Below, in pieces: positions 34,912 to 43,292 of a DNA stretch of 64,000 bases (position 1 is its first letter; the number at the start of each line of letters is the position of its first letter). The notes beneath the pieces were generated by a model. It did no database searches, was not told where the DNA came from, and saw nothing but the letters and a program-made list of their open reading frames with translations. The stretch is from a virus: positions 24,302 through 88,301 of IMG/VR virus record IMGVR_UViG_3300025012_000058. The stretch is one strand, 5' to 3'. Both the position numbers and the translations under genes were made by a program.

Positions 34912-36565
34912 GATTCTTGATACAAGTAAGACCATTTATTCTCTTGATCAACTAAGTACTATTTATAGAACAGTTGATGAGTTGATAGATGGTCTTGATT
35001 TGGTTGGGATAAAAGAATTGTCTGGTGGGAATAAGAATGATCTTGACAATTTAATGAATACTATAGTTCAGGAAACTGGAAGAGTATTGTTTAGTGATCA
35101 AACACCTATTAAGAATGGAACTCTTGGGTATTTAGAAAAGTTATCTGAATCTCTTGATAAGACTCTAAAGAGAACAAATCTTAATTACTTTACTGCCAAT
35201 GTTCTTGCAGAATTTGATATAAACTGGCATCATATTGAATGGGGGAATCTTGTTCAATTATATAAACGATTGTTAATTGAAGCAGCCAGAGATCATAGTA
35301 AGTCTTATCATCTTAGCCATGTAGTCCCTATCTGGAATATGTACCGTTATCAGTTAAATCCTTCTTTCTTTCAAAAGAAAGAGAATGCACTCCTAAAGAA
35401 AGGGATGATTGTAACGAATGAATATACTTTAGGTAAGACTCTGTTAGGGATCATTAGAGAGACAATTGAAGGCAATTCAGAACTAAGAGAAATTTTGTAC
35501 CCAGGTTCAGGAGAAGGTTGGGGCAAGGAGGAGATTACTTGTAGAAATGGGTGTAACTTGATGATCAAATCTTACGGCTCAAGAATGAGAGGTTTTCATC
35601 CAGGATGGATGATTATTGATGATTTCTTAAATGACTCAGTCTTGTATTCGTTTGAACAAAGAGAGAAGTATTGGAATATCTTTACAGGTGTTATCTTGAG
35701 CATGATCTTACCAGGAGGGCAAATTATTGTTACTGGTACTCCATTTGTTGATGGAGATATGTATGACAATATCAAGAAAGATCCTACTTTTAAGTGTTTT
35801 GAGTATCCTGGAATATTCCCAGATGGGCGTGTCTTATGGCCAGGACGATATACTTACAAAGACTTGATGGACAAGAAATACTCTCTTGGGTCCATGAGAT
35901 TTTCAAGAGAAATTCTTTGTAAGCCTATTTCGGATACTTCATCTATCTTCCCGTATGAGATATTGAAGAGAGGTTATATGACTTCTTATGCATTGGCTAA
36001 GAACATCAATTCATTCCCAAAGAAGTTTGAAAGAATTATTGTTGGAACTGACTTTGGTATTTCTTCAAATATTGGGAGTGATTATAGTGCCTTTGTTGTT
36101 GTTGGAGTTGATGGGTTAGATTTCTGGTTATTGAATATTTTTAGACAAGCTGGAATGAGTTATGATTATCAGATAGCCACCTTGAAAGCTATTAATGAAA
36201 ACTTTAGACCTGATCTATTTATGATTGAAACAAATCAGATGCAGAAGATTTTTGCCCAAATGGGAAGAGATGCAGGTCTACCAATAGCAGAACATGCAAC
36301 AGGAGTAGATAAATATTCATTTACTCAAGGTCTTCCAGCCATGGCAGTATTGTTTGAACAGGGACATATAAAGATCCCTAGAGGAGATCAAGAGAGTGTT
36401 GATTTGACTGATATGTTAGCCATGGAGCTGAATTCTTTTACTTTTGACCCAGACAAAAAGAAGTTGACTTCAGTAGTTGATCATGATGATATTGGGATGG
36501 CTCTATGGCAAGCTATTAGAGGTTGTAAGTATGTTAGTGAAAGATTCTCATTCAGTTTTGTTTGA
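34895..36565 (+). CDS. terL: Terminase large subunit
   Basis: The 556-residue protein carries an ATPase with a deviant Walker A, AARDHSKS near residues 129-136, a Walker B WMIIDDF near 238-243, and coupling motif IIVTGTPF near 275. The C-terminal nuclease follows: GTDFGIS near 383 (first Asp), FMIETNQ near 440 (second acid), and VDHDDIGMALWQAI near 528-541. It powers DNA packaging into the procapsid and cuts the concatemer. The start overlaps the exonuclease gene by 17 bases. The gene lies behind the tail genes rather than before the portal, an uncommon order. Confidence 0.85.
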   Translation: MPLGSKILDTSKTIYSLDQLSTIYRTVDELIDGLDLVGIKELSGGNKNDLDNLMNTIVQETGRVLFSDQTPIKNGTLGYLEKLSESLDKTLKRTNLNYFTANVLAEFDINWHHIEWGNLVQLYKRLLIEAARDHSKSYHLSHVVPIWNMYRYQLNPSFFQKKENALLKKGMIVTNEYTLGKTLLGIIRETIEGNSELREILYPGSGEGWGKEEITCRNGCNLMIKSYGSRMRGFHPGWMIIDDFLNDSVLYSFEQREKYWNIFTGVILSMILPGGQIIVTGTPFVDGDMYDNIKKDPTFKCFEYPGIFPDGRVLWPGRYTYKDLMDKKYSLGSMRFSREILCKPISDTSSIFPYEILKRGYMTSYALAKNINSFPKKFERIIVGTDFGISSNIGSDYSAFVVVGVDGLDFWLLNIFRQAGMSYDYQIATLKAINENFRPDLFMIETNQMQKIFAQMGRDAGLPIAEHATGVDKYSFTQGLPAMAVLFEQGHIKIPRGDQESVDLTDMLAMELNSFTFDPDKKKLTSVVDHDDIGMALWQAIRGCKYVSERFSFSFV

Positions 36566-36588
36566 GAAATTTTTATTATATTTAGAAG
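36557..36588 (+). promoter_or_regulatory. Candidate promoter before helicase gene
   Basis: GAGAAATTTTTATTATATTTAGAAG (36564-36588), preceded by TTTTG, matches the AATTTTT-type family. TATATTTA is the likely -7 element. It leaves about 30 bases before the ATG at 36616. Confidence 0.45.
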
Positions 36589-36615
36589 AAGATTGTAAAC
36601 AAAGATTGAGTAAAG

Positions 36616-37968
36616 ATGAGCCAACTATCACCGACTTTCCTTTTTGAACTATTCCGATTATTGTTTAAGAGAACAGACTTAGTTGAGATCGGGATACAAC
36701 ATCTAGAATATCATTATTTACCAACTGAAGCCTGGAAAAAGATATGGAAGGGGGTTAACTCCTATTATCAGTTAAACAAGAAGCTTTCTACATTTGGTTC
36801 TGTATCAGAACAAAATACTTCTGATACAGAAGTTCAAGATTTACTAGTAAAGATAAGAGAAACTGATATTCCAGATTACGAAGTAGTAGTTCAACAATTC
36901 CAAGAATTTTTGAAAGACAGTTTGTCCGTAGACTGTTATAATCAGTTTTCAGAAGTCTATAATAAAGGAGATAAAGATGGGGCTAAGAAGCTCTTAGTTG
37001 ATACTGGGAATAAACTAGTAAACTTTAATCTCTCCAATTCAGTATATCTAAAGAAGATTTTTACAGGTTTTGAGGATAGAAATAGAGCTAGAATTTTAGC
37101 TTCTAAGGTCCAGAAGTTTAAGAGAAAGATTCCATTCTCTATAGATGAATTAGATGCTTTGACTTATGGAGGGATGGATAGGGAAAATAAAGACACTGCT
37201 TGCTTTATAGCTAAGTCTGGAGCTGGCAAAACAAAATTATTAAGATGGATTGGGGTGGGAGCAGCCAGAAGAGGGATACCTGTAATTCATATACAAGCAG
37301 AAAGTTCTGAAGAAGAGTGTTTGTTAGGTTATGATGCTACATGGTCAGCCGTGATGTTAAGAGACTTAAAAGAAGGGAATATACAGTCAAAAACTTATGA
37401 TAAGCTTCAAAAAGTAGTTAGTGATATTAAGTTTTCTGGAGGAGAGATTTTTGTTCATGCGTTTGAACAATTTAATTCTGGGTCTATGTCTGATGTAAGA
37501 GCCCTCTGTCAAGACTTTCTTAAGGGTCATGGCGAATTTGGGATTGTGTTGATTGACTATCTTGAAAAACTTTCTCCTGGTGATGGTCGAAAATATGCTG
37601 TAAGTGAAGAAAAAGAAAGAAGAGAAGCTATTGCAGATAAGATGAAGAATTTGGCTTTAGAATTTGATTGTTGTCTGGCAACAGCCACCCAAGCCTCTGA
37701 CATCCCACCCGATCTTTGGAATAATCCAAACTTTGTAATGGATAGACATAATGTCAGTCATACTAAGAACCTTTCTAATTCATTCTCATACTTTATTTCA
37801 TTGAATCAAACAAAAGATGAATATCAAGAAGGCATAATGAGACTATATAATGATAAGTTAAGACACTTTAAGGCTCACCAGACTATTAAGATTTACCAAT
37901 CTTATAATCAGGATAGATTTTATGATCGTGGAAGAACTTTATCAGAATTTTATCAAATTGAAGAGTAA
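36616..37968 (+). CDS. DnaB-like replicative helicase
   Basis: The 450-residue protein has an N-terminal helical domain (about 1-150) and a RecA-type ATPase. Walker A is AKSGAGKTK near 198-206, followed by IPVIHIQAESSEEECLLGYD. Walker B is GIVLIDYLEKLSP near 309, with ATATQASD behind it where DnaB has its sensor. Family members unwind the fork as hexamers ahead of primase and polymerase. The primase gene follows after one small gene, forming the usual helicase-primase pair. The sequence is divergent from bacterial DnaB, as in many phages. Confidence 0.8.
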   Translation: MSQLSPTFLFELFRLLFKRTDLVEIGIQHLEYHYLPTEAWKKIWKGVNSYYQLNKKLSTFGSVSEQNTSDTEVQDLLVKIRETDIPDYEVVVQQFQEFLKDSLSVDCYNQFSEVYNKGDKDGAKKLLVDTGNKLVNFNLSNSVYLKKIFTGFEDRNRARILASKVQKFKRKIPFSIDELDALTYGGMDRENKDTACFIAKSGAGKTKLLRWIGVGAARRGIPVIHIQAESSEEECLLGYDATWSAVMLRDLKEGNIQSKTYDKLQKVVSDIKFSGGEIFVHAFEQFNSGSMSDVRALCQDFLKGHGEFGIVLIDYLEKLSPGDGRKYAVSEEKERREAIADKMKNLALEFDCCLATATQASDIPPDLWNNPNFVMDRHNVSHTKNLSNSFSYFISLNQTKDEYQEGIMRLYNDKLRHFKAHQTIKIYQSYNQDRFYDRGRTLSEFYQIEE

Positions 37969-37969
37969 T

Positions 37970-38003
37970 TTTGAAGATATGAAAAATTTTTTTATCTTTA
38001 AAC
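37970..38003 (+). promoter_or_regulatory. Candidate promoter before 38022
   Basis: TTTTG near 37970 is followed after about 20 bases by TATCTTTA within GAAAAATTTTTTTATCTTTAAAC (37981-38003). The ATG lies about 20 bases downstream at 38022. Confidence 0.45.
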
Positions 38004-38021
38004 AATTAAAAACTAGAAATA

Positions 38022-38582
38022 ATGATATTTATAGATTCAGTTGAAAAAGGCTCAAATATAATGCACCTTAGTACTGGTGATAACATTAAGAAGTCACTAG
38101 AAAAAGCTCACTTAAGTATGAGTTTTGAGTCAGCTAATGATCTTCCGATTTATAAGACAGGGAGAGAAGTAAAAGAGAAGTTGGTTATTGTCTTGAATAA
38201 AGAAGAAGCTGAACTTGAAGACTTAAGAGGTGAAATTCAAGAACAACTTGAAGAAGCTGGTATTATCCCAACTGAATGTGTTAGTGAATGGCAGAGAAGA
38301 GAACTTGAAGAGAATGAAGTACCAAAACTGATTTCTTATGATTTTCTTTGTAATGGGATGTGTGATGTTAAACAAGAACAGGGTGGAGTTGCAATTGAAC
38401 AAGGTGAAAAGATTCAGTTAACTGAAGAGCAAAAGAAAGCTGCCAGAGAATATAACCGATTAGTAGATAAGTTGGTTGGTTGTACACTAGAAGTGAAGAG
38501 AATAATGACTGTTCTTGAAAACTTAAAAGATGAACAAAAAGTAACCTTATCTCCAGCCATGGCATCGAGCTTAGGTTTTTAA
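38022..38582 (+). CDS. Acidic helical protein of unknown function between helicase and primase
   Basis: The 186-residue protein is mostly charged helices (NKEEAELEDLRGEIQEQLEE, KAAREYNRLVDKLVGCTLEV). Three Cys are near the middle (TECVSEW, LCNGMCDVK). The helix-rich acidic make-up and location between helicase and primase suggest a replication accessory such as a helicase loader or primase partner, but no ATPase or zinc motif is present. It has its own promoter-like block. Family unknown. Confidence 0.45.
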   Translation: MIFIDSVEKGSNIMHLSTGDNIKKSLEKAHLSMSFESANDLPIYKTGREVKEKLVIVLNKEEAELEDLRGEIQEQLEEAGIIPTECVSEWQRRELEENEVPKLISYDFLCNGMCDVKQEQGGVAIEQGEKIQLTEEQKKAAREYNRLVDKLVGCTLEVKRIMTVLENLKDEQKVTLSPAMASSLGF

Positions 38583-38597
38583 ATATTTTAGTTACCA

Positions 38598-39599
38598 ATG
38601 ATTGTACAGAAAGATCGGTTAATAGAAATTTTAAATCTACGTAGAGTAGGTAGTAAAGGGTGGTATTCAGGAGATTGCCCTTTTTGTGGTAAGCAAGACA
38701 AATTTGGAGTTAACTTTGGTGAAGTGCCAACTGATTCAGATAAGAGAGGTCCTTCTTTTAATTGTTTTGCCGGAGGCTGTAAGAAACACGGGCCAATTTC
38801 TACATTACTAAGACATATTGGTCGTCTTGACTTATTATATAAAGAGAGTCTCAAGTTTGTTGGACTTGAAGATAAGTTAAAGAAGATTGTGTTAGACATT
38901 GATACAACAATTCTAGACAAAGCCCCTCCGATTGGTTTTCGAAGAACTTATTCTAATGACTATTTGGACTCAAGAGGGTTCACACCAGAAGAATATGAAA
39001 GATATGTAGTTGGAGTTACAAGCTTCTCTTCTGAGTATGTTTACTTCTTGATTCTTGATGAAAAAGAGAAGATAAAGGGTTGGGTTGGTCGATCTCTAAG
39101 GACAAAGAAAGAGATACAGCAAATCAATGAAAAAAGAAAAGAAAGTGGCAGAGAGCCCTATTTGAGATATCAAAACTCTCCTAATACTGATTTTGAAAAG
39201 TTACTTGGGAATTCAAACAGAATTACTGATGAGACCAGGGTGGTTATTTTGGTTGAAGGATGGTTTGATGTTGTGAATATTGAAAAGCTATTGAAAACAT
39301 CTCCACAGATAGTAGTTTGTTGCACTTTTGGAAAGAAGGCATCTCTATTTCAAATGAAAAGTCTTCAAGATAAAGGCATAAGAAATGTAATTGTGTTGTG
39401 GGATTCAGTAGATGCTATAGAAGAGATGAAGAAGATTTCTAATCGATGGTCAAGCTACTTCAATGTCAAAGTTGGTTATACTCCAGATAATAGAGATCCT
39501 GGAGACTTTACTATGAAAGATTTGGATGGAGTATTGGAGAACTTGATGGACCCGTTTTCATTCTCAATGTCAAAAGTTCAGAAGAAAGAATTAGTATGA
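38598..39599 (+). CDS. DnaG-like DNA primase
   Basis: The 333-residue protein has an N-terminal zinc-binding domain (CPFCGKQDKFGV near 26-37 and NCFAGGCKKHGPI near 54-66) as in DnaG. A TOPRIM catalytic domain carries VVILVEGWFDVVN (about 214-226, catalytic Glu) and VLWDSVDA (about 266-273, Asp). DPGDFTMKDLD near 300 resembles the final metal-binding DPDE element. It lays down RNA primers for lagging-strand synthesis and is shorter than bacterial DnaG (about 580), lacking the C-terminal helicase-binding domain. Adjacent to the helicase. Confidence 0.8.
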   Translation: MIVQKDRLIEILNLRRVGSKGWYSGDCPFCGKQDKFGVNFGEVPTDSDKRGPSFNCFAGGCKKHGPISTLLRHIGRLDLLYKESLKFVGLEDKLKKIVLDIDTTILDKAPPIGFRRTYSNDYLDSRGFTPEEYERYVVGVTSFSSEYVYFLILDEKEKIKGWVGRSLRTKKEIQQINEKRKESGREPYLRYQNSPNTDFEKLLGNSNRITDETRVVILVEGWFDVVNIEKLLKTSPQIVVCCTFGKKASLFQMKSLQDKGIRNVIVLWDSVDAIEEMKKISNRWSSYFNVKVGYTPDNRDPGDFTMKDLDGVLENLMDPFSFSMSKVQKKELV

Positions 39600-40075
39600 T
39601 AGATAAGACCCGAAACTTAAGTGTTTATGAATATCTTAAGGAGTTACAAATTGAATATATTGTTTTTGAGTTAAGAAAGAAGATTTACTCTTCATCTAAG
39701 GATAAGAATTACTTTGACAAAGTTCTTGGGTTTAAGAAGCCTAAGATTGAAGATATTGCTTTACGAAATAGTCTTAAGACTATTTTTGAAAATCTGGAAA
39801 TGAAGAAGTCTTATTCACAAAAAGTTTACAGAGAAGGTTATCCAGACTTTCATTATAAAACTGAAGAACAAAGAGAAGAATTTGAAAATAAAGATCTTCA
39901 ATATTACTACGCCATTGGGAGTGATGTAAGGTTTTTTGTTGAAGGTGAGGCTCATGTAGGTAAAGTTAAAAGTTTTGATCTTGAAGTCCATGTCTTACAA
40001 GTTAGTGAAGATGGTGCAGAAGATGTATGGGAATTTGATGAAAGTGATTACCAAACTATAATACGTATATTATGA
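39596..40075 (+). CDS. Protein of unknown function
   Basis: The 159-residue product overlaps the primase end (ATGA) and the QueD start (ATGA). The first 90 residues are helical and basic, and the last 60 look like a small beta-barrel (YYAIGSDVRFFVEGEAHVGK, VKSFDLEVHVLQVSEDG) such as a Tudor- or SH3-like fold. Tight overlap with primase and QueD puts it in one transcription unit with replication and base-modification genes. No family recognised. Confidence 0.45.
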   Translation: MIDKTRNLSVYEYLKELQIEYIVFELRKKIYSSSKDKNYFDKVLGFKKPKIEDIALRNSLKTIFENLEMKKSYSQKVYREGYPDFHYKTEEQREEFENKDLQYYYAIGSDVRFFVEGEAHVGKVKSFDLEVHVLQVSEDGAEDVWEFDESDYQTIIRIL

Positions 40076-40530
40076 AGATTGTAAAAAGTTTTGAAACAGA
40101 GACAGCTCATATTGTAAGAGGTGCTACATCAAATCGTTGCAAACGTAGTGTTCATGGTCATTCTTATAAATGGGATGTTGAAATATTTGGGGTAATTAAT
40201 CCAGTTGGGATGGTAGTTGATTTTATAGAATTGAAGCCAATAAGAGAGTTTATAGATCAACTTGATCATGCAATGGTCTTGTGGGAGAGAGATGATGTTG
40301 ACTTTATGAATTTTTTTAAGAATTCTTGTGAAAGAGTTGTGATAATGAAACAGAATACAACAGCTGAAAACATGGCAAGATTAGTTCATAAGTTTGTAAA
40401 TGACTGGTTGTCTAAGAATGATCATCATTTTCATTCTTGTCTAGAAGTAAGAGTTCATGAAACTAGAACAGGTTGTGGAATTGCTAATGATTCAGATGAG
40501 AATGATGTTTTAGTCCATGTACAAAGTTAA
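40072..40530 (+). CDS. queD: QueD, 6-carboxy-5,6,7,8-tetrahydropterin synthase
   Basis: The 152-residue protein has the T-fold signature: ETAH with His13, then CKRSVHGHSY with catalytic-type Cys23 and zinc ligands His28 and His30. VVDFIELK, QLDHAMVL and TTAENMARLV follow, and VRVHETRTGCGI ends the active site. The enzyme converts dihydroneopterin triphosphate, the product of FolE encoded 1.2 kb away, to 6-carboxytetrahydropterin, the first committed preQ0 intermediate. It overlaps the preceding gene and lies 15 bases before QueE. Distinction from eukaryotic-type PTPS rests on the QueE, FolE and QueC neighbours. Confidence 0.85.
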   Translation: MKIVKSFETETAHIVRGATSNRCKRSVHGHSYKWDVEIFGVINPVGMVVDFIELKPIREFIDQLDHAMVLWERDDVDFMNFFKNSCERVVIMKQNTTAENMARLVHKFVNDWLSKNDHHFHSCLEVRVHETRTGCGIANDSDENDVLVHVQS

Positions 40531-40545
40531 GACTAGATTGCAAAA

Positions 40546-41247
40546 ATGACTGTATTACCGATTGTAGATCTTCATACTTGTATACAAGGTGAAGGCAAAT
40601 TTTCTGGAGTTCCACATATCTTGATTAGATTTACAGGTTGTGTTCTAAGATGTAAATGGTGTGATACACCCTATTCTTCTGTATCTCCTGAAAGAGGCAA
40701 GTATACTTTTGAACAGATAGAAGAATTTATTAATGATAACCCTAAGGTGAGACATGCCATGATAACTGGTGGCTCTCCTACTCTTTATCCAAATCATCTA
40801 AATAGAATAGTTGACTTATTAAAAAAGAAGGGGCTTCACGTAACCATAGAAACTGAAGGCACAAAGTTTGTGCAGACAAATGCTGACTTTATTTCACTAT
40901 CTCCAAAGTTTGAGTCTTCAGCTCCTGATAAGATTACCCAGTCAGATGCTTGGTTACATCATTGTTGTTTAATTAATAACTATACAGTGATGAAGAGGAT
41001 GATTGCTTGCCATCAAGATTATCAAGTTAAGCCAGTTATATCTTGTATCGAAGATTTGATGGAGGTGTTTACTCTGAAAGTTAATCTTAATGTACCAGCT
41101 TCTAAGATCTACCTTATGCCCCAAGGCACAACTTCAGAAGAAATTATAAAAGTTAGCCCAAAACTTATAGAGTTTTGTATTGAGCATGGTTTTAATTATT
41201 GTCCACGAATTCATACAATTATATATGGGAATAAAAGGGATGTCTGA
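40546..41247 (+). CDS. queE: QueE, 7-carboxy-7-deazaguanine synthase
   Basis: This radical-SAM protein of 233 residues carries the cluster motif CVLRCKWC with Cys32, Cys36 and Cys39, preceded by the family's IQGEGKFSGVPHILIRF signature. ITGGSPTLYP near 75 is the SAM-binding GGE-type element. LSPKFESSAPDK near 124 is also in QueE. The enzyme rearranges QueD's product to 7-carboxy-7-deazaguanine. It overlaps folE by eight bases (ATGTCTGA), so translation of the two is coupled. Confidence 0.9.
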   Translation: MTVLPIVDLHTCIQGEGKFSGVPHILIRFTGCVLRCKWCDTPYSSVSPERGKYTFEQIEEFINDNPKVRHAMITGGSPTLYPNHLNRIVDLLKKKGLHVTIETEGTKFVQTNADFISLSPKFESSAPDKITQSDAWLHHCCLINNYTVMKRMIACHQDYQVKPVISCIEDLMEVFTLKVNLNVPASKIYLMPQGTTSEEIIKVSPKLIEFCIEHGFNYCPRIHTIIYGNKRDV

Positions 41248-41845
41248 AAAAGAAAGAGAGACTGTTAATAGTAAGATTATTGACAAGGCTGCTGAAAAGT
41301 ATGGTGAGTTTCTGGAAGCTCTAGGTTTTAACTGGAAGAAAAGCTTGGATATGAAAGATACCCCAAAAAGAGTGGCTAAGATGATGGTAAATGATATTTT
41401 TAAAAGTTGTTATAACTCTCCACCAGATGTTACTACTTTTAAAAATAAAGGGTATGATGGGATGGTATTTGAAGGAGACATAGAAATAAAGTCAATGTGT
41501 GAACATCACATTTTACCCTTCTTTGGACGATGTTTTTTGGCATATATTCCAACCAAGAAAGGGAGAATAATTGGGCTTTCAAAGCTGAATCGTTTAGTTG
41601 AGTATTGTTGCAGAAAGCCTCAGGTTCAAGAAAATCTTACAATGGAGATTCATGATCTTGTTAATAAATTATGTAAGCCAAACCTTGGAGTAGCCGTCGT
41701 TATTGAGGCATCACATACTTGTGTGAGCCATCGAGGGATTAGACAGAATTCAGTAATGAAAACTAGTAAATTATCCAAAGACTTTCTTGATAGTGTTTCA
41801 ACACGGGAAGAATTTTATAACTTTATAAAAGATTTGAAGAAATGA
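41240..41845 (+). CDS. folE: FolE, GTP cyclohydrolase I
   Basis: I place the start at ATG 41240, overlapping the queE stop, because upstream in-frame codons read only shadow sequence of queE. The 201-residue protein shows zinc ligands Cys87 and His90 in CEHHILPFFGR, IIGLSKLNRLVEY, PQVQENLT and the third ligand Cys161 in HTCVSHRGI. It opens GTP to dihydroneopterin triphosphate, feeding QueD. The usual VMRG after the third ligand is VSHRG here. Having its own FolE makes the phage pathway start from GTP, independent of host pterin supply. Confidence 0.9.
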   Translation: MSEKERETVNSKIIDKAAEKYGEFLEALGFNWKKSLDMKDTPKRVAKMMVNDIFKSCYNSPPDVTTFKNKGYDGMVFEGDIEIKSMCEHHILPFFGRCFLAYIPTKKGRIIGLSKLNRLVEYCCRKPQVQENLTMEIHDLVNKLCKPNLGVAVVIEASHTCVSHRGIRQNSVMKTSKLSKDFLDSVSTREEFYNFIKDLKK

Positions 41846-42342
41846 TACTGACTGGAAGACATGCATACGATTATATAATAGACCCCTTCAAACTTGGCAA
41901 GATTCAGCAAGTAGGAGTGGACTTAACAGTAAAAGAGATTTATATTGTAAAAAGAAGCTCTAAGTATGTTGGAGGCTTATATCAAGATGGCTCAGTTGAA
42001 ACAGATATAGTATGGGAAGAGTTGTTAAGTAATGATTCTGGTTTCTGGAAGTTACTGAATGGTGTTTATTCTATAGTGTTTGACCAAGGAGTAGAGATTC
42101 CTGCCACTTTAAATGGTATTATTCATTCCAGATCATCTTTGCTTAGACTTGGCTCAAGTTGTGAAGGTGGACGGTATGACCCAGGCTATTCATCTAAGAA
42201 TTTAGGAGCTATGTTATTTGTTAATCAGTTTATTTTAGAAATTGAAAGACATGCCCCAATAGCTCAATTTGTTTTGTATGAAAATGAAGAGGTGGATAAG
42301 AAAGACTTATATCATGGACAATATCAGGGCAAATGCCTATAG
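41842..42342 (+). CDS. dCTP deaminase / dUTPase-superfamily protein
   Basis: The 166-residue protein has the core of this family: VGVDLTVKEIYIV near residue 25-37, HSRSSLLRLGSSC near 94-106 (the RSS phosphate-binding motif) and GGRYDPGYSSKNLGAML near 108-124. It probably deaminates dCTP or hydrolyses dUTP, adjusting the pyrimidine nucleotide pool during replication. The start overlaps folE by four bases, so it belongs to the same transcript. Whether it is a deaminase, a bifunctional enzyme or a dUTPase cannot be decided by reading. Confidence 0.75.
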   Translation: MILTGRHAYDYIIDPFKLGKIQQVGVDLTVKEIYIVKRSSKYVGGLYQDGSVETDIVWEELLSNDSGFWKLLNGVYSIVFDQGVEIPATLNGIIHSRSSLLRLGSSCEGGRYDPGYSSKNLGAMLFVNQFILEIERHAPIAQFVLYENEEVDKKDLYHGQYQGKCL

Positions 42343-42346
42343 TTTG

Positions 42347-42449
42347 TTATTTATAATGAATATAAATTATGGGTATAACTAAAAAATAACTTAAGAAAAA
42401 GTTGTTTTAGAAATATAATTATTATATCTTTATACCAGTTTAAAATTAA
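42347..42449 (+). repeat. 103-bp direct repeat, copy 1
   Basis: This stretch recurs at 63898-64000 with a single difference (A at 42445, G at 63996). It contains a palindrome ATTTATA-N5-TATAAAT (42349-42367), the segment GGGTATAACTAAAAAATAAC, and a promoter-like block at 42401-42436. It fills the 122-base gap before the gene at 42465. The second copy touches the window end, so the repeat may be longer there. Confidence 0.9.
42401..42436 (+). promoter_or_regulatory. Candidate promoter inside repeat copy 1
   Basis: GTTGTTTTAGAAATATAATTATTATATCTTTATACC has TTG and TATATCTTTAT spaced about 18-19 bases. The same block recurs at 63952. It would start transcription about 25 bases before the ATG at 42465. 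The palindrome at 42349-42367 lies just upstream, where an activator or repressor could bind. Confidence 0.6.
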
Positions 42450-42464
42450 AAATCAATCAATAAA

Positions 42465-43226
42465 ATGAAAAAAGAACAAATTATCCTCACTCCAATTGAA
42501 TATAGAATATTCAATGAAATTCAGACATCTCTGAAAGGGTTGGAGTTCTCAACTTCAAACGTGAATATTAATTCACTTCATGTGAAGTTAAAGATCACAG
42601 AAGGCTTGACAGCTGATGCCGTGATGAAACTAACTAAGACTCACAATCTCTTGGATGTAGAAATGGAAGAAGATGAAATTGACAGTCTCGAGTTCATCTA
42701 TTTGAATGACAAAAAAGTGAAAAAGATTGAGATTATTCAGGAAGAAGATGCCAAAGTTCGTGCCGAAATCAGGAAAAAGTACACTAAGTACACCACGAAT
42801 CAACTTCAGATTAAGTATCCAACCTTGAAGGGCACAGAGAAGATTGTTTGTGCTGAAGTTCTTGAAAAAAGAGGGATGGCTCCAAAACCACATGAAATGA
42901 TTGATACTGATGTTGAAATGTCGGGAGCTGATCTGAAGAAGATTGAAAAGTCTGAAAAGGCTGGTAAGGGCAAAGTAAAAGAAGCAAAGCTCCCTGTCTC
43001 CCCAAAAGAAAAGACTGATGTAGGTAAAGTTCTTAATCTTACAGCCACTCCAGAACAGAAAGCCATAATTGCCATGGATGCTTCAAAAGCGGAAAAAATA
43101 AGAAGATTATTCGATACCGGATTATCAGTGAATGTGATATCTAAACTTGCCGTCATCGACTACGTACACGTATATGACACAATAAAGGCATATCAAAAGA
43201 AGGGTGAATTGGCAGCCAAGAAGTAG
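42465..43226 (+). CDS. Unknown protein with C-terminal helix-turn-helix-like segment
   Basis: The 253-residue protein has an N-terminal alpha/beta part (LTPIEYRIFNEIQTSLKGLE), an acidic-basic linker rich in Lys and Glu (about 150-190), and a C-terminal helical unit. In that unit KAEKIRRLFDTGLSVNVISK followed by LAVIDYVHVYDTIKAYQKKG looks like a resolvase/Mor-type helix-turn-helix. It follows the promoter-bearing repeat, so it may be abundant or regulatory. A -1 frame past its stop stays open for 26 more sense codons. Function unknown; a DNA-binding role is inference. Confidence 0.5.
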   Translation: MKKEQIILTPIEYRIFNEIQTSLKGLEFSTSNVNINSLHVKLKITEGLTADAVMKLTKTHNLLDVEMEEDEIDSLEFIYLNDKKVKKIEIIQEEDAKVRAEIRKKYTKYTTNQLQIKYPTLKGTEKIVCAEVLEKRGMAPKPHEMIDTDVEMSGADLKKIEKSEKAGKGKVKEAKLPVSPKEKTDVGKVLNLTATPEQKAIIAMDASKAEKIRRLFDTGLSVNVISKLAVIDYVHVYDTIKAYQKKGELAAKK

Positions 43227-43292
43227 AGAAGTATAATGAAGTTCTGGATAAAGAAGCTGAAGATATTAAGAAAATTAAGTCAATTTTAAAAG

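Noticed and set aside
43236-43289. 17-codon ATG frame between 42465 and the dpdA-like gene
   Set aside because: It is very short and basic, and another frame in the same place looks more coding-like. No evidence of translation.
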